A DNA stretch of 64,000 bases, taken from NCBI GenBank assembly GCA_017644045.1, contig JAEPMI010000002.1, forward strand, positions 323,026 to 387,025, given 5' to 3'. This DNA comes from Deltaproteobacteria bacterium (GTDB lineage Bacteria > Myxococcota_A > Polyangia > Polyangiales > Houyiibacteriaceae). Positions 1-8,849 of this stretch are shown here, one piece after another. A program made the position numbers and the translations under genes. The first letter of the stretch is position 1, and each line of letters begins with the position of its first letter. Below the pieces are notes generated by a model that saw only the letters and a program-made list of their open reading frames with translations, was not told the origin of the DNA and made no database searches.

Positions 1-1
1 G

Positions 2-46
2 GCCGACCCCGCCACGGTCGCGCTGGCGGTCGCCGTCACCCGCTGA
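2..46 (+). CDS. 3' end of an unknown gene (partial)
   Basis: An open frame enters from the left edge and ends at a TGA at 44-46, reading ADPATVALAVAVTR. It overlaps the stop of the leftward kinase gene by 11 bases, a common tail-to-tail arrangement in this window. Only 14 residues are visible, so no function can be assigned, and it could be a chance frame. The GC-rich third positions fit real coding sequence here. Confidence 0.3.
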   Translation, partial: ADPATVALAVAVTR

Positions 47-959
47 GCGCGATCGCCAACGCGACGCCCGCGGCGGCCACCGCCACCGCGCCCACGACCA
101 CCGGCCCGATCCAACGCGGGCGCGGTGGACGTGCGCCCAGGAGCTCGAGGACCTGGACCATCGACTCCGGCCGCTGGTCGGGGTCGCGCTGCAGACACCG
201 ACTGAACGCGTGAGCCAGGTCGGCGGGGAGCTCGGGCGGCGGCTCCGGGGGTCCCTCACGAAGCCACGCGAGCACCTCGCTGAACTTCGCCTCGTGTTTG
301 ATCGGGTGGCCACCCGACGCCATCTCGTAGATGAGGATCCCGAGGGTCCACACGTCGACTCGGGGATCGATGCGCGTGTCCTCTTCGAACTGCTCGGGCG
401 CCATGTAGCGCGGTGAGCCGACGAGCTCGCCTTCGTCGGTGAGGCTCACGCGCGGCGCGAAGAGCTTGGCGATGCCGAAGTCGAGCACCCGCACCTCCGG
501 TCGCTCCGGGTCCGAGTCCTTCACCAGCATGATGTTGGTCGGCTTCAGGTCGCGGTGGATGATCCCCGCGTCGTGCGCCGCATTCACGCAGGACGCGACC
601 TGCTTCGCGATGTGGCGGACGACGTCGGGCGCGAGCGAGCTCTCGCGCCTCAATCGGTCGCGGAGGGTCTCGCCTTCCACGAGCTCCATCACGATGAAGG
701 GGCGTCCGCGGCCGGCGTCGTCTTCGTAGATGCCGTAGTCGTGTGCAGCGACGGCGTTCGGGTGCCGAAGGCGCGCGAGGGTCTGTGCCTCGATGGTGAA
801 GCGGCGGCTGTCCCGCGGGGAGCCGCTCCGCATCATCTTGACGGCGACGAATCGACTGAGGGCGGGCTGAAAGGCCTTGTAGACCTCGGCCATGCCGCCC
901 TGCCCGATGCGCTCGGCGATACGGTACCGGCCGGCGATCACCGTGCCAGCGGAGAGCAT
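36..959 (-). CDS. Ser/Thr protein kinase with C-terminal membrane anchor
   Basis: A 307-residue Hanks-type (PknB-like) Ser/Thr kinase. It has a glycine-rich loop (IGQGGMAEVYKA), the catalytic loop HRDLKPTN with Asp near residue 137, DFG near 160, and a GSPRYMAPEQF activation segment. A single hydrophobic helix sits at the extreme C-terminus (about 285-305) with almost nothing after it, so the kinase would face the cytoplasm and no external sensor domain exists. I chose the ATG at 959, just before the conserved GRYRIAERIGQGG start. An upstream ATG at 1070 would add 37 residues of low-complexity sequence. The gene is divergent from the kinase-macro gene at 1151; their shared upstream region probably holds both promoters. 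The substrate is unknown. Confidence 0.9.
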   Translation of the reverse strand: MLSAGTVIAGRYRIAERIGQGGMAEVYKAFQPALSRFVAVKMMRSGSPRDSRRFTIEAQTLARLRHPNAVAAHDYGIYEDDAGRGRPFIVMELVEGETLRDRLRRESSLAPDVVRHIAKQVASCVNAAHDAGIIHRDLKPTNIMLVKDSDPERPEVRVLDFGIAKLFAPRVSLTDEGELVGSPRYMAPEQFEEDTRIDPRVDVWTLGILIYEMASGGHPIKHEAKFSEVLAWLREGPPEPPPELPADLAHAFSRCLQRDPDQRPESMVQVLELLGARPPRPRWIGPVVVGAVAVAAAGVALAIALSG

Positions 960-1150
960 CGGCGCGGAGTCCCCCCCCACGTCCGAGTCGGTCGTCAGAA
1001 ACCCACCTCCCCTCCAGTCTCGCCCCGTCGAGACCCGACTGGCAACGCCAGGAGGAAAAGGTGCGCCCATGAACGCAACTCACGCGACCATCGTTCGAGG
1101 AACGCCCCATGAACGGCTTCCCCGTCCCCTCGCCTGCTAGGATCACCCCG

Positions 1151-2710
1151 ATGAGCGACCCCCTCGAGGCCCTCGCCACAGTGCCCATCCGAGGACGTGT
1201 GCTCGACCGCTATGACGTCTGGGGGCGACTCTCGGCGGGGGGCATGAGCGAGGTCTACCTCGCTCGACACGCGCGGCTCGCCGCGCCGGTGGTGGTCAAG
1301 ACCCTGCTCCCCGAGCTCGTTCGGGAGCGGCCCGACGCTCTGGAGGGGATGACCGAGAGCGCCCACTTGATGGCCCGGGTGACCTCTCCTCACACCGTGC
1401 GCGTCCTCGACGTCGGCGAGCTCGAGAGCGCCGATGGGGACGCCATCCCGTGCCTGGTCGAGGAGTACGTCGACGGAGTCGACCTCGCCGAGCTCGACGC
1501 GCGACGACGACGCTCCGTACGGCGCCCGCTCCCGCTCTGGGCGGTCGTCGATTGGACCGCGAAGGCCGCGGCCGGTCTTCATGCGGCACACCAGGCGGGT
1601 GTGATTCACCGCGACGTGAAGCCCGCGAACCTCTTCCTGCACGGCGAAGGTCAGATCAAGGTCGGCGACTTCGGAGTCGCGGTCCCGGCGCGGGGCGGAG
1701 AGTCGGTGCGCGCCGCCGGCACCATGGCGTTCATGGCGCCCGAACAGATGTTCGGCGCCGCCGTCGACCGCAGGGCCGACGTGTACTCGCTGGGCGCGGC
1801 CGCCTTCGCGCTGCGCTACGGAATCACCCCCTACGCCACGCGCGAGGACGCGATCCGCGCGGACGTGGCGCCTCGCTTCCCGCCAGCGTCGAGCCCGGAG
1901 GAGGCCTTCTTCCAGCACGTCCTGGGGCAGCTGCTGGCACAGCGCCCCAACGCTCGACCGCGGACCGCGCGGGTCGCCGCCGAGGCGCTCCGCAAGCTCG
2001 CAGCTTCGGTGGGGCCACGGTTGGCGATCCACGTCGGCACGGACGACTCGATTCAGGTCGAAGGGTGCACGATCCGTTTCGAGCTGGGTGACATCGCCGA
2101 GGTCGAGACCGACGCCATCGTGAACAGCGCCTACTCCGGCATGACCATGACCGATGGCGTCGGCGGCGCTCTCGCGAGGCGCGGTGGTCCGGCCCTGGTC
2201 GACGAGGCCGCGGCGTTCGGTGAGCGCGCACTCGGAGAGTGCATCCGGACTGGCGCCGGTGAGCTCGACTGCCGCGCCGTCCTTCACGCGGTGTCCGCCT
2301 GGCAAGAGGTCAGCTGCGTCTCGCGCGCGATGCATCGGGCGCTCTTCCTCGCCGAAGAACACGGCTTGAAGCGGATCGCGGTGCCCGCCATCGGCACCGG
2401 CCAAGGCGGCGTCCGCCTCGAAGCCTGCGCGCAGGCGATCGCGTCCACCCTCCGGCTCCACCTCTCCCTCGGCGCCTCGACGCTCGAGGAGGTTCGCTTC
2501 GTCCTCTACGACGGCCCCGCGCACGCGGCCTTCGTGGACGTGCTCCACGGCGTCTTCCTGAGCGGCCACGAGCCGGTCGACGCACACGCCGACGTTCCGT
2601 CGACCGACGAGGACTTCGATGCACCCACGGTCTACGCATCGGACAGCTCGAGCGTGCGGCCCCCATCCGGCTCGGGAACCGTGACCCGCCCCGGAACCGA
2701 CGAGGGCTGA
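1151..2710 (+). CDS. Ser/Thr protein kinase fused to a macro domain
   Basis: A 519-residue two-domain protein. Residues about 15-290 are a Hanks-type kinase: SAGGMSEVYLARH loop, Lys near 50, HRDVKPANLF with catalytic Asp 155, DFG at 173-175, and a MAFMAPEQMF segment. Residues about 305-475 look like a macro domain: GDIAEVETDAIVNSAYSG with the substrate-loop Asn at about 325, then a DGVGGALARRGG loop, and VPAIGTGQGG at about 411-420. Macro domains bind ADP-ribose and some remove it from proteins. The tail is acidic and low-complexity. There is no transmembrane segment, so it should be cytoplasmic. The ATG at 1151 places the protein start just before the kinase fold; an ATG at 1109 is also possible. 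The NRPS gene follows on the same strand 110 bases later. That the kinase and macro activities act on shared targets is inference. Confidence 0.9.
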   Translation: MSDPLEALATVPIRGRVLDRYDVWGRLSAGGMSEVYLARHARLAAPVVVKTLLPELVRERPDALEGMTESAHLMARVTSPHTVRVLDVGELESADGDAIPCLVEEYVDGVDLAELDARRRRSVRRPLPLWAVVDWTAKAAAGLHAAHQAGVIHRDVKPANLFLHGEGQIKVGDFGVAVPARGGESVRAAGTMAFMAPEQMFGAAVDRRADVYSLGAAAFALRYGITPYATREDAIRADVAPRFPPASSPEEAFFQHVLGQLLAQRPNARPRTARVAAEALRKLAASVGPRLAIHVGTDDSIQVEGCTIRFELGDIAEVETDAIVNSAYSGMTMTDGVGGALARRGGPALVDEAAAFGERALGECIRTGAGELDCRAVLHAVSAWQEVSCVSRAMHRALFLAEEHGLKRIAVPAIGTGQGGVRLEACAQAIASTLRLHLSLGASTLEEVRFVLYDGPAHAAFVDVLHGVFLSGHEPVDAHADVPSTDEDFDAPTVYASDSSSVRPPSGSGTVTRPGTDEG

Positions 2711-2820
2711 CGGGTCCTCCGTCCCCTTCCAGGGGGGCAGATGTTCCAGCGGTGAACATACCGGGAGAACGGTGCGCTTCGCACATGCGCGAGGGCAGGC
2801 GATGTGGCAAAAGCGCCCAC

Positions 2821-5800
2821 ATGCCCAAGCTCGAATGCTATGTGATGGGAGCGGAGTCGCTCCTCGCCCAGTGCGCCCAGATCCTCCGAGACCGGGGGCA
2901 CCAGATCCTCGGCGTCATCACCGACAGCCGGGACCTGACGCGCTGGGCCGAAGGCGAAGGGCTCGAGGTCGTCGCGCCTGGCAAGGGGCTGGCCGATCGC
3001 CTGCGCGAGCACGACGTCTTCTTCAGCATCGCCAACCTCCGGATCGTCCCGGACTCGGTGCTCGCGAAGGCCAAGCGTGGCGCCGTGAACTTCCATGACG
3101 GGCCGCTCCCCCGCTACGCCGGTCTGAACGCCCCGAACTGGGCGCTGATGAACCAGGAGAGCACCCACGGGGTGACCTGGCACCGGATCGAAGGCGGCGT
3201 CGACGAGGGGCGAATGCTCGCGCGTCGCGAGGTCGAGGTGCAGCCGCTGATGACGGCGTTCGAGCTCAACGCGGCTTGCTACGCCGCAGCGATCGCGAGC
3301 TTCCCGGAGGTGCTCGACCGACTCGAGGCGGACGACGAGCGAAAGGGGCTGGGCGAAAAGCAGGACCTGAGCGAGCGTACCTACTTCGCCAAGGACGACC
3401 GCCCGGCCCACATGGGCGTGATCCGCTGGCGTGACCAGGACGCGACCGAGATCGTCGCGCTCGTGCGCGCGCTCGACTATGGCGCGAAGTACCCGAGCCC
3501 GTTGCTCTTCGCGAAGGTGGTCGACACCACCGGTCGCGTCCTGCTGGTTCGCGAGGCCGCGACCAGCGCCGGCAAGGGCCGCCCGGGCGAGGTGCTCGAG
3601 GCGGACGACGACGGTGCCGTGGTCGCCAGCAAGCAGGGCGCCGTTCGGATCACTCGGCTCACCGACCTCGTGGGTCGCCCGGTGTCTCCGGCGACGCTCG
3701 CCGGTCAGGAGCTCGGCACGCTCGACGAGGAGACGCTCACGCGCCTCACGCAGAAGAACGCGCAAGTGGTCCCGAACGAGGGCTTCTGGACCCGCCGTCT
3801 CGAGGCGCTGCAGCCGCTCGAGCTCGCGGCCATCGGTCACTCGGAGAGTGACGCGAAGCCGGCGCAGATCGCGCTCGAGGCGGCAGGCCTCGAGGGCGAC
3901 CGCTGGGTCGCCGCGATCGCGCTGGGCCTCGCCCGGCTCGCGGGCGCCGACGTCGGACACGTCGGCTACCGCGGCGCCGCGCTCGACGAGCTCCTCTCGA
4001 GCGACGGAGCCTTCTTCGCGGGGGCGGTGCCCCTGCGCGTGCAGGCCGAGGGCACGGCCTCGGAGGCCGCCGAGGTCCTCGCCGGCGAGCGCGCGAAGCT
4101 CGACGAGAAGCTCACCTACCCGACCGATCTCATCGCCCGTCGCCCCGCCCTCGAAGGTCACGACGTGCATCGGATGGCCATCGTGATCGCGCCGCGCGCG
4201 ACGTCGCTGGTGGGCGGCTCGGCCGTGACGCTGGCGGCGGGGACGCTGCACTACGACGCCACGCGCGTCGACGAGAGCGCGGCCGCCGAGCTCTCGCGCC
4301 GACTCGGTGTCCTGCTCGCCGCCTTCGCCACCGACGCGAGTGGTCCGGCGAACGCCCTCCCCCTCCTCAGCGAAGAGGAGCGCGAGCGTCTCCTTCGTGG
4401 GCTCAACGCGACCGAGGTCGACTACGAGCAGGCGACCATGCACGGTCTCTTCGAGGCGCAGGTCGATCGCACGCCGGACAAGGACGCGCTCGTCCACGAA
4501 GGCGCGCGGCTGAGCTACCGCGCGCTCGACGAACAGGCCAACCAGGTCGCGCACGTGCTCCGCGGCGCGGGTGTGGGCAAGGACGACGTGGTCGGCCTCT
4601 GCTGCCATCGCTCCCTCGATCTCGTCGTCGGCGCGCTCGGCATCCTGAAGGCCGGCGGTGCCTACCTCCCGCTCGACCCGGACTACCCGGTGGAGCGGCT
4701 GGCGATGATGCTCGAGGACAGCGGCGCCAAGGTGCTGGTGACCCACGGCGAGGCCAAGGGCGCGCTCAGCCACTCCGGCGAGACCGTCGTCCTCGGTGAG
4801 GACTCACGGATCGGCGCGGCGAGCACCACGCGGCTCGACGGCGGCGCGAGCCCCGAAGACCTGGCCTACGTGATCTACACCTCGGGTTCCACCGGTCGTC
4901 CGAAGGGCGTGATGGTCGAGCACCGGAACGCCGCGAACTTCTTCGTCGGCATGGACTCGCGGGTCCCGCACGGCGGCGACGACACCTGGCTGGCCGTGAC
5001 CAGCCTGAGCTTCGACATCTCGGTGCTCGAGCTCTTCTGGACCCTCGCCCGCGGTTTCACCGTGGCGGTCCACCGGGAGCGCGAGCGCGTGCTCCCCGGC
5101 TCCAACCGCGAGATGGCCTTCGGCCTCTTCTACTGGGGCAACGACGACAAGGAGAGCGCGCGCAAGTACGAGCTCCTCATCGAGGGCGCCAAGCTCGGCG
5201 ACCGGGTCGGCTTCACGTCCCTGTGGACGCCGGAGCGCCACTTCCACGCCTTCGGCGGCCCCTACCCCAACCCGGCGGTGACCGGCGCGGCCGTGGCGGG
5301 CATGACCGAGAACCTCGACATCCGAGCGGGCTCGGTCGTGTCGCCGCTGCACCACCCGGCGCGCATCGCCGAGGAGTGGGCCGTGATCGACAACCTCACC
5401 GGCGGTCGCACGGGCCTCGCCTTCGCGAGCGGCTGGCAGCCGGACGACTTCATCCTCCGACCGGAGAACACGCCGCCGAAGAACAAGCCGGCGATGCTCG
5501 ACAGCATCGACGTCGTGCGCCGCCTCTGGCGTGGCGAGGCCGTCGCCTTCCCGAAGGAAGACGGCACGATGCACGAGGTGGTCACGCAGCCGCGGCCGGT
5601 CTCCAAGGAGCTGAACGTGTGGGTGACCACCGCCGGCAACCCGGAGACCTACCGAAACGCGGGCGAGAAGAAGGCGCACGTGCTGACGCACCTGCTCGGT
5701 CAGTCGCTCGAGGAGCTCGAGGAGAAGATCGCCGTCTACCGTGACGCGCTCCGCGAGGCCGGCGCGAACCCCGACGAATACAAGGTCACCTTGATGCTCC

Positions 5801-7386
5801 ACACCTACCTGGACGCCGACAAGGAGACCGCGCGCGAGATCGCGCGCGAGCCGATGAAGGACTACCTCCGCTCGGCGGCGGGCCTCATCAAGCAGTACGC
5901 CTGGGCCTTCCCGGCGTTCAAGAAGCCCGAGGGCGTGACCAACCCCTTCGAGATCGACCTCGGCTCCCTCGGCCACGACGAGATGGAGGCCATTCTCGAG
6001 TTCGCGTTCATGCGCTACTTCGAGGACAGCGGCCTCTTCGGCACCGTCGAGGACGCCGTCGCGCGCGTGGAGCAGCTCAAGTCGATCGGCGTCGACGAGG
6101 TCGCCTGCCTCATCGACTACGGCATCCCCGTTCCGAAGGTGCTCGAGAGCATCCGGCGGGTCGGCAAGGTCATCGAGCGCACCGCGAAGCCGAAGGACGA
6201 AGGGGCGCGCGAGGACTGGTCGGTCGGCGCGACGATCGAGCGACTCGGAGTCACCCACATGCAGTGCACGCCCTCGATGGCGCGACTGATGACGCTCGAC
6301 GACCGCACCCGCGGCTCGCTCAGGCGGCTCCGTCAGCTGCTCATCGGCGGCGAGGCGCTGCCGGGCGCGCTCGTCAGCGAGCTCCGCAGCCTGACCGACG
6401 CGAAGATCGAGAACATGTACGGACCGACCGAGACCACGATCTGGTCGTCGACCCACGACACGTCGAAGGACCCGACGCCGCAGGACATCACGCCCATCGG
6501 CACGCCCATCGCGAACACACAGCTCTACGTGCTCGACGCGCAGCAGCAGCCAGTGCCCGAGGGCATCCCCGGCGAGCTCTGGATCGGCGGCGACGGCGTG
6601 ACGCGCGGCTACCTGCACCGGCCCGAGCTCACCGCCGAGCGCTTCGTGTCCGATCCCTTCCGGGGTGTGGACGGGGCGCGGATGTACCGGACGGGCGACC
6701 TCGTGCGCCGGCGCAAGGACGGCAACATCGACTTCATCGGTCGCGTCGACCACCAGGTGAAGCTCCGCGGCTACCGCATCGAGCTCGGCGAGATCGAGGC
6801 GCGGCTCAACGAGCTGCCCACGGTCCGCGAGGCGGTCGTCGTCGCGCGCGAGGACACGCCGGGCGACAAGCGGCTGGTGGCCTACATGACCACCGACGGC
6901 GTCACCGAAGAGGAGGCGCTCCGCACCCACCTCGGCGGGAGCCTGCCGGACTACATGGTCCCCAGCCACTTCGTCTTCCTGGACGCCTTCCCGCTGACGC
7001 CGAACAAGAAGGTGGACCGCAAGAAGCTGCCGCGGCCCGACAAGGTCCGGAAGCGCACCGAGCCCGCCGAGTACGTCGCGCCGACCAGCGCCACCGAGAA
7101 GACGATCGCCGACGTGTGGTCGAAGATCCTCGGCGTCGAGAAGATCGGCTCCAAGGAGAGCTTCTTCGAGCTCGGCGGTCACAGCCTCCTCGCCGTTCAG
7201 GCGCACCGCGAGCTCAAGCAGGCGCTCGGGGTGGAGATGGCGATCACCGACATCTTCCAGTACCCGACGCTCGGTGCCCTCGCGTCGCACCTCGACGACC
7301 GCGGCCAGGCCACCAAGGTGCTCGACAAGACCGCCGCTCGGGCCGCCGCGCGCCGCGAGGCGATGCGCCGCCGCCGCGGGCGCTGA
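2821..7386 (+). CDS. NRPS: formyltransferase, half C, A with inserted monooxygenase, PCP
   Basis: A 1521-residue multidomain synthetase. Residues 1-310 are a formyltransferase with NFHDGPLPRYAG and the N-x-H...D triad (Asn 90, His 92, Asp 128). Residues about 320-560 match only the C-terminal half of a condensation domain; no HHxxxDG is present. The A domain starts near 575 and has VIYTSGSTGRPKG (~683) and FDIS. It is then interrupted by a luciferase-like FMN monooxygenase of the Atu3671/MupA type (about 764-1120) and resumes with NMYGPTETT (~1198), YRTGDLV, LRGYRIELGEIE and a KKVDRKKLP end. A PCP follows with LGGHSLLAV (Ser 1455). My reading of the specificity positions is D-I-L-Q-L-G-M-I-W-K, close to the known glycine code. 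There is no thioesterase, so the product must pass to another protein. An upstream GTG at 2752 is an alternative start. Confidence 0.93.
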   Translation: MPKLECYVMGAESLLAQCAQILRDRGHQILGVITDSRDLTRWAEGEGLEVVAPGKGLADRLREHDVFFSIANLRIVPDSVLAKAKRGAVNFHDGPLPRYAGLNAPNWALMNQESTHGVTWHRIEGGVDEGRMLARREVEVQPLMTAFELNAACYAAAIASFPEVLDRLEADDERKGLGEKQDLSERTYFAKDDRPAHMGVIRWRDQDATEIVALVRALDYGAKYPSPLLFAKVVDTTGRVLLVREAATSAGKGRPGEVLEADDDGAVVASKQGAVRITRLTDLVGRPVSPATLAGQELGTLDEETLTRLTQKNAQVVPNEGFWTRRLEALQPLELAAIGHSESDAKPAQIALEAAGLEGDRWVAAIALGLARLAGADVGHVGYRGAALDELLSSDGAFFAGAVPLRVQAEGTASEAAEVLAGERAKLDEKLTYPTDLIARRPALEGHDVHRMAIVIAPRATSLVGGSAVTLAAGTLHYDATRVDESAAAELSRRLGVLLAAFATDASGPANALPLLSEEERERLLRGLNATEVDYEQATMHGLFEAQVDRTPDKDALVHEGARLSYRALDEQANQVAHVLRGAGVGKDDVVGLCCHRSLDLVVGALGILKAGGAYLPLDPDYPVERLAMMLEDSGAKVLVTHGEAKGALSHSGETVVLGEDSRIGAASTTRLDGGASPEDLAYVIYTSGSTGRPKGVMVEHRNAANFFVGMDSRVPHGGDDTWLAVTSLSFDISVLELFWTLARGFTVAVHRERERVLPGSNREMAFGLFYWGNDDKESARKYELLIEGAKLGDRVGFTSLWTPERHFHAFGGPYPNPAVTGAAVAGMTENLDIRAGSVVSPLHHPARIAEEWAVIDNLTGGRTGLAFASGWQPDDFILRPENTPPKNKPAMLDSIDVVRRLWRGEAVAFPKEDGTMHEVVTQPRPVSKELNVWVTTAGNPETYRNAGEKKAHVLTHLLGQSLEELEEKIAVYRDALREAGANPDEYKVTLMLHTYLDADKETAREIAREPMKDYLRSAAGLIKQYAWAFPAFKKPEGVTNPFEIDLGSLGHDEMEAILEFAFMRYFEDSGLFGTVEDAVARVEQLKSIGVDEVACLIDYGIPVPKVLESIRRVGKVIERTAKPKDEGAREDWSVGATIERLGVTHMQCTPSMARLMTLDDRTRGSLRRLRQLLIGGEALPGALVSELRSLTDAKIENMYGPTETTIWSSTHDTSKDPTPQDITPIGTPIANTQLYVLDAQQQPVPEGIPGELWIGGDGVTRGYLHRPELTAERFVSDPFRGVDGARMYRTGDLVRRRKDGNIDFIGRVDHQVKLRGYRIELGEIEARLNELPTVREAVVVAREDTPGDKRLVAYMTTDGVTEEEALRTHLGGSLPDYMVPSHFVFLDAFPLTPNKKVDRKKLPRPDKVRKRTEPAEYVAPTSATEKTIADVWSKILGVEKIGSKESFFELGGHSLLAVQAHRELKQALGVEMAITDIFQYPTLGALASHLDDRGQATKVLDKTAARAAARREAMRRRRGR

Positions 7387-7394
7387 GCGAACCA

Positions 7395-7424
7395 GCCCGT
7401 CTGAGTAGGAGTGCTCAGGCGGGC
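7395..7424 (+). terminator. Hairpin after the NRPS gene
   Basis: Eight bases after the NRPS stop, an 11-base arm (7395-7405) pairs with 7414-7424 around an 8-base loop, with one G-U wobble. A clear T-tract is lacking, as is common for terminators in high-GC genomes, so termination is inferred from position and stem strength. Confidence 0.55.
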
Positions 7425-7452
7425 GGGCTCACCCCGGCCCAGAGTCGGAGTC

Positions 7453-7935
7453 ATGCATCGATGGCTCCGGCACCGGGGGATCCGGATGGCCCTCTCGGTG
7501 AGCACGCTCTGGCTGCTCACGAGTGGTTGCTTCGTCCTCGACCTCTTCGACTTCGACAAGGACGAGGGCTCGGGCTGTCCGCCCGACCGCGTGGACTCGG
7601 TGTGTACGCCGATCCCCGATGGTGGTCCGCGGCCGATGGATGGGGGACCTGACATCGGGTGCCCCTACCTCGACGGGAACTACGCGGTCAGCGGCTGCCC
7701 GGCCACGGCATGCACGATCACGCAGGAAGACGCGGGCTGCTTCGCGACGGTCACGTGCGAGACGTCGATCGGGCTACTGACCTCCGACACCTTCATCGAA
7801 GGGAGCGGGAACTTCGACGTGAGCGCTTCGGCGGGGAGCTGCCAGCTCATCGGACGCGACGACGGTACCGTCTCGGGTCGGTGCATGGACTTCATCGGCA
7901 TCGACAGCTGCGACTTCATGGGGACCCGGCGATGA
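7453..7935 (+). CDS. Small Cys-rich lipoprotein
   Basis: A 160-residue protein with a basic N-terminus, a hydrophobic stretch and a lipobox (LLTSGC), so it is probably lipidated and exported. The mature part is acidic near the anchor and contains about ten cysteines in the remaining region (for example SGCPATACTITQ and CFATVTC), suggesting disulfides. No known domain was recognised. I chose the ATG at 7453, preceded by GGAG; an ATG at 7486 would also retain the lipobox. It overlaps the next gene by ATGA, so the two are probably translated together. Confidence 0.75.
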   Translation: MHRWLRHRGIRMALSVSTLWLLTSGCFVLDLFDFDKDEGSGCPPDRVDSVCTPIPDGGPRPMDGGPDIGCPYLDGNYAVSGCPATACTITQEDAGCFATVTCETSIGLLTSDTFIEGSGNFDVSASAGSCQLIGRDDGTVSGRCMDFIGIDSCDFMGTRR

Positions 7936-8849
7936 GACTCGTGGTCCTGATGGCCGCGCTGCTGATGCCCTCGTGGGCGTCGGCGCAGGAGGGACCGGGC
8001 CCGGTGTTCGTGGAGGAGCGAGACGCCGAGACGCCGACCCCGAACGCCGAGACTCCGACTCCGAACGCCGCAACGCCGAACGCCGATGCTCCGACTCCGA
8101 ACGCCGAGACACCGACGACGACTCCGACTCCGACCGCCGCGACTCCGACGCCGACCGCCGCGACTCCGACGCCGACCGCCGCGACTCCGACTCCGACGCC
8201 GACCGCCGAGACACCGACGCCGACTCCGACTCCGACCGCCGCGACTCCGACGCCGAGTCCGCGCGCCGCGCATCCCATGGCCCAGCGAGCTCGGTTCATC
8301 GGTGCCTATCGGCTCGGCTTCGCTGGCGGCAGCGTGAGCTACGAGGTGACCGGACCCTTCGGCACCACGAACGCGGTGAGCGACGAGCTCGTCCGTTCGC
8401 AGGGGCTCACGCTCTTGCGGGTGGATGGTCCGATCGGTCGCTTCTTCTCGCTCGGCGGTGCGCTCGGCGGCGATCTCGTCAACGGCTCCCGCTCCAACGC
8501 GACCGGCGAGGATGCGATGAGCGTCTTCGACCTCGGGATCGTGCCGCGGGGACGCTACACCTTCGACTTCGGAGTGGTCGGGCTCGAGCCCTCGCTCGCG
8601 ATCCCCATCGGCTTCAGCGTCGGCGTGTTCGACAAGGACTTCTCCGGCCAGCCCGGATTTGGCTGGCACATCGGCGTGCTCGGCGGTGTGCAGGTGCTCT
8701 TCGGCGGCCACTTCGGCGTCCTGCTCGAGCTCGGCTGGATGCAGCGGCGGCTCAACGTCGACGCCCGCTCCGGACCGGCGACCGTGACTCTGCGACAGAC
8801 CGTGCTTCAGGCCGGGCTGGTGGTCGCGTTCGGCAGCGACGATCCCTGA
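7932..8849 (+). CDS. Outer-membrane beta-barrel-like protein with Pro-Thr repeat linker
   Basis: A 305-residue exported protein. A signal peptide ends in WASA before QEGPGP. Residues about 32-110 are a tandem run of ETPTPN/ATPTPTA units encoded by an in-frame DNA repeat. Residues about 120-305 alternate hydrophobic and polar residues with many Gly and aromatics (GAYRLGFAGGSVSY, GFGWHIGVLGGVQVLFGG), like a small outer-membrane barrel, and end in VAFGSDDP. The Pro-Thr segment probably acts as an extended periplasmic linker. The ATG at 7932 overlaps the stop of the upstream lipoprotein gene. The gene ends directly against the stop of the response regulator on the other strand. Confidence 0.8.
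   Translation: MRLVVLMAALLMPSWASAQEGPGPVFVEERDAETPTPNAETPTPNAATPNADAPTPNAETPTTTPTPTAATPTPTAATPTPTAATPTPTPTAETPTPTPTPTAATPTPSPRAAHPMAQRARFIGAYRLGFAGGSVSYEVTGPFGTTNAVSDELVRSQGLTLLRVDGPIGRFFSLGGALGGDLVNGSRSNATGEDAMSVFDLGIVPRGRYTFDFGVVGLEPSLAIPIGFSVGVFDKDFSGQPGFGWHIGVLGGVQVLFGGHFGVLLELGWMQRRLNVDARSGPATVTLRQTVLQAGLVVAFGSDDP
8028..8260 (+). repeat. In-frame Pro-Thr codon repeat
   Basis: A tandem repeat of 18- to 21-base units built from ACTCCG/ACGCCG and GCCGCG encodes the ETPTPNA and ATPTPTA units of the barrel protein. Unit length is always a multiple of three here, so copy-number change would keep the frame. It is the only long simple repeat in the window. Confidence 0.85.

Noticed and set aside
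256-1188. Long second reading frames inside the kinase genes
   Set aside because: They are Arg-rich shadow frames caused by high GC. Their composition is unlike the surrounding proteins, and conserved motifs lie in the chosen frames.
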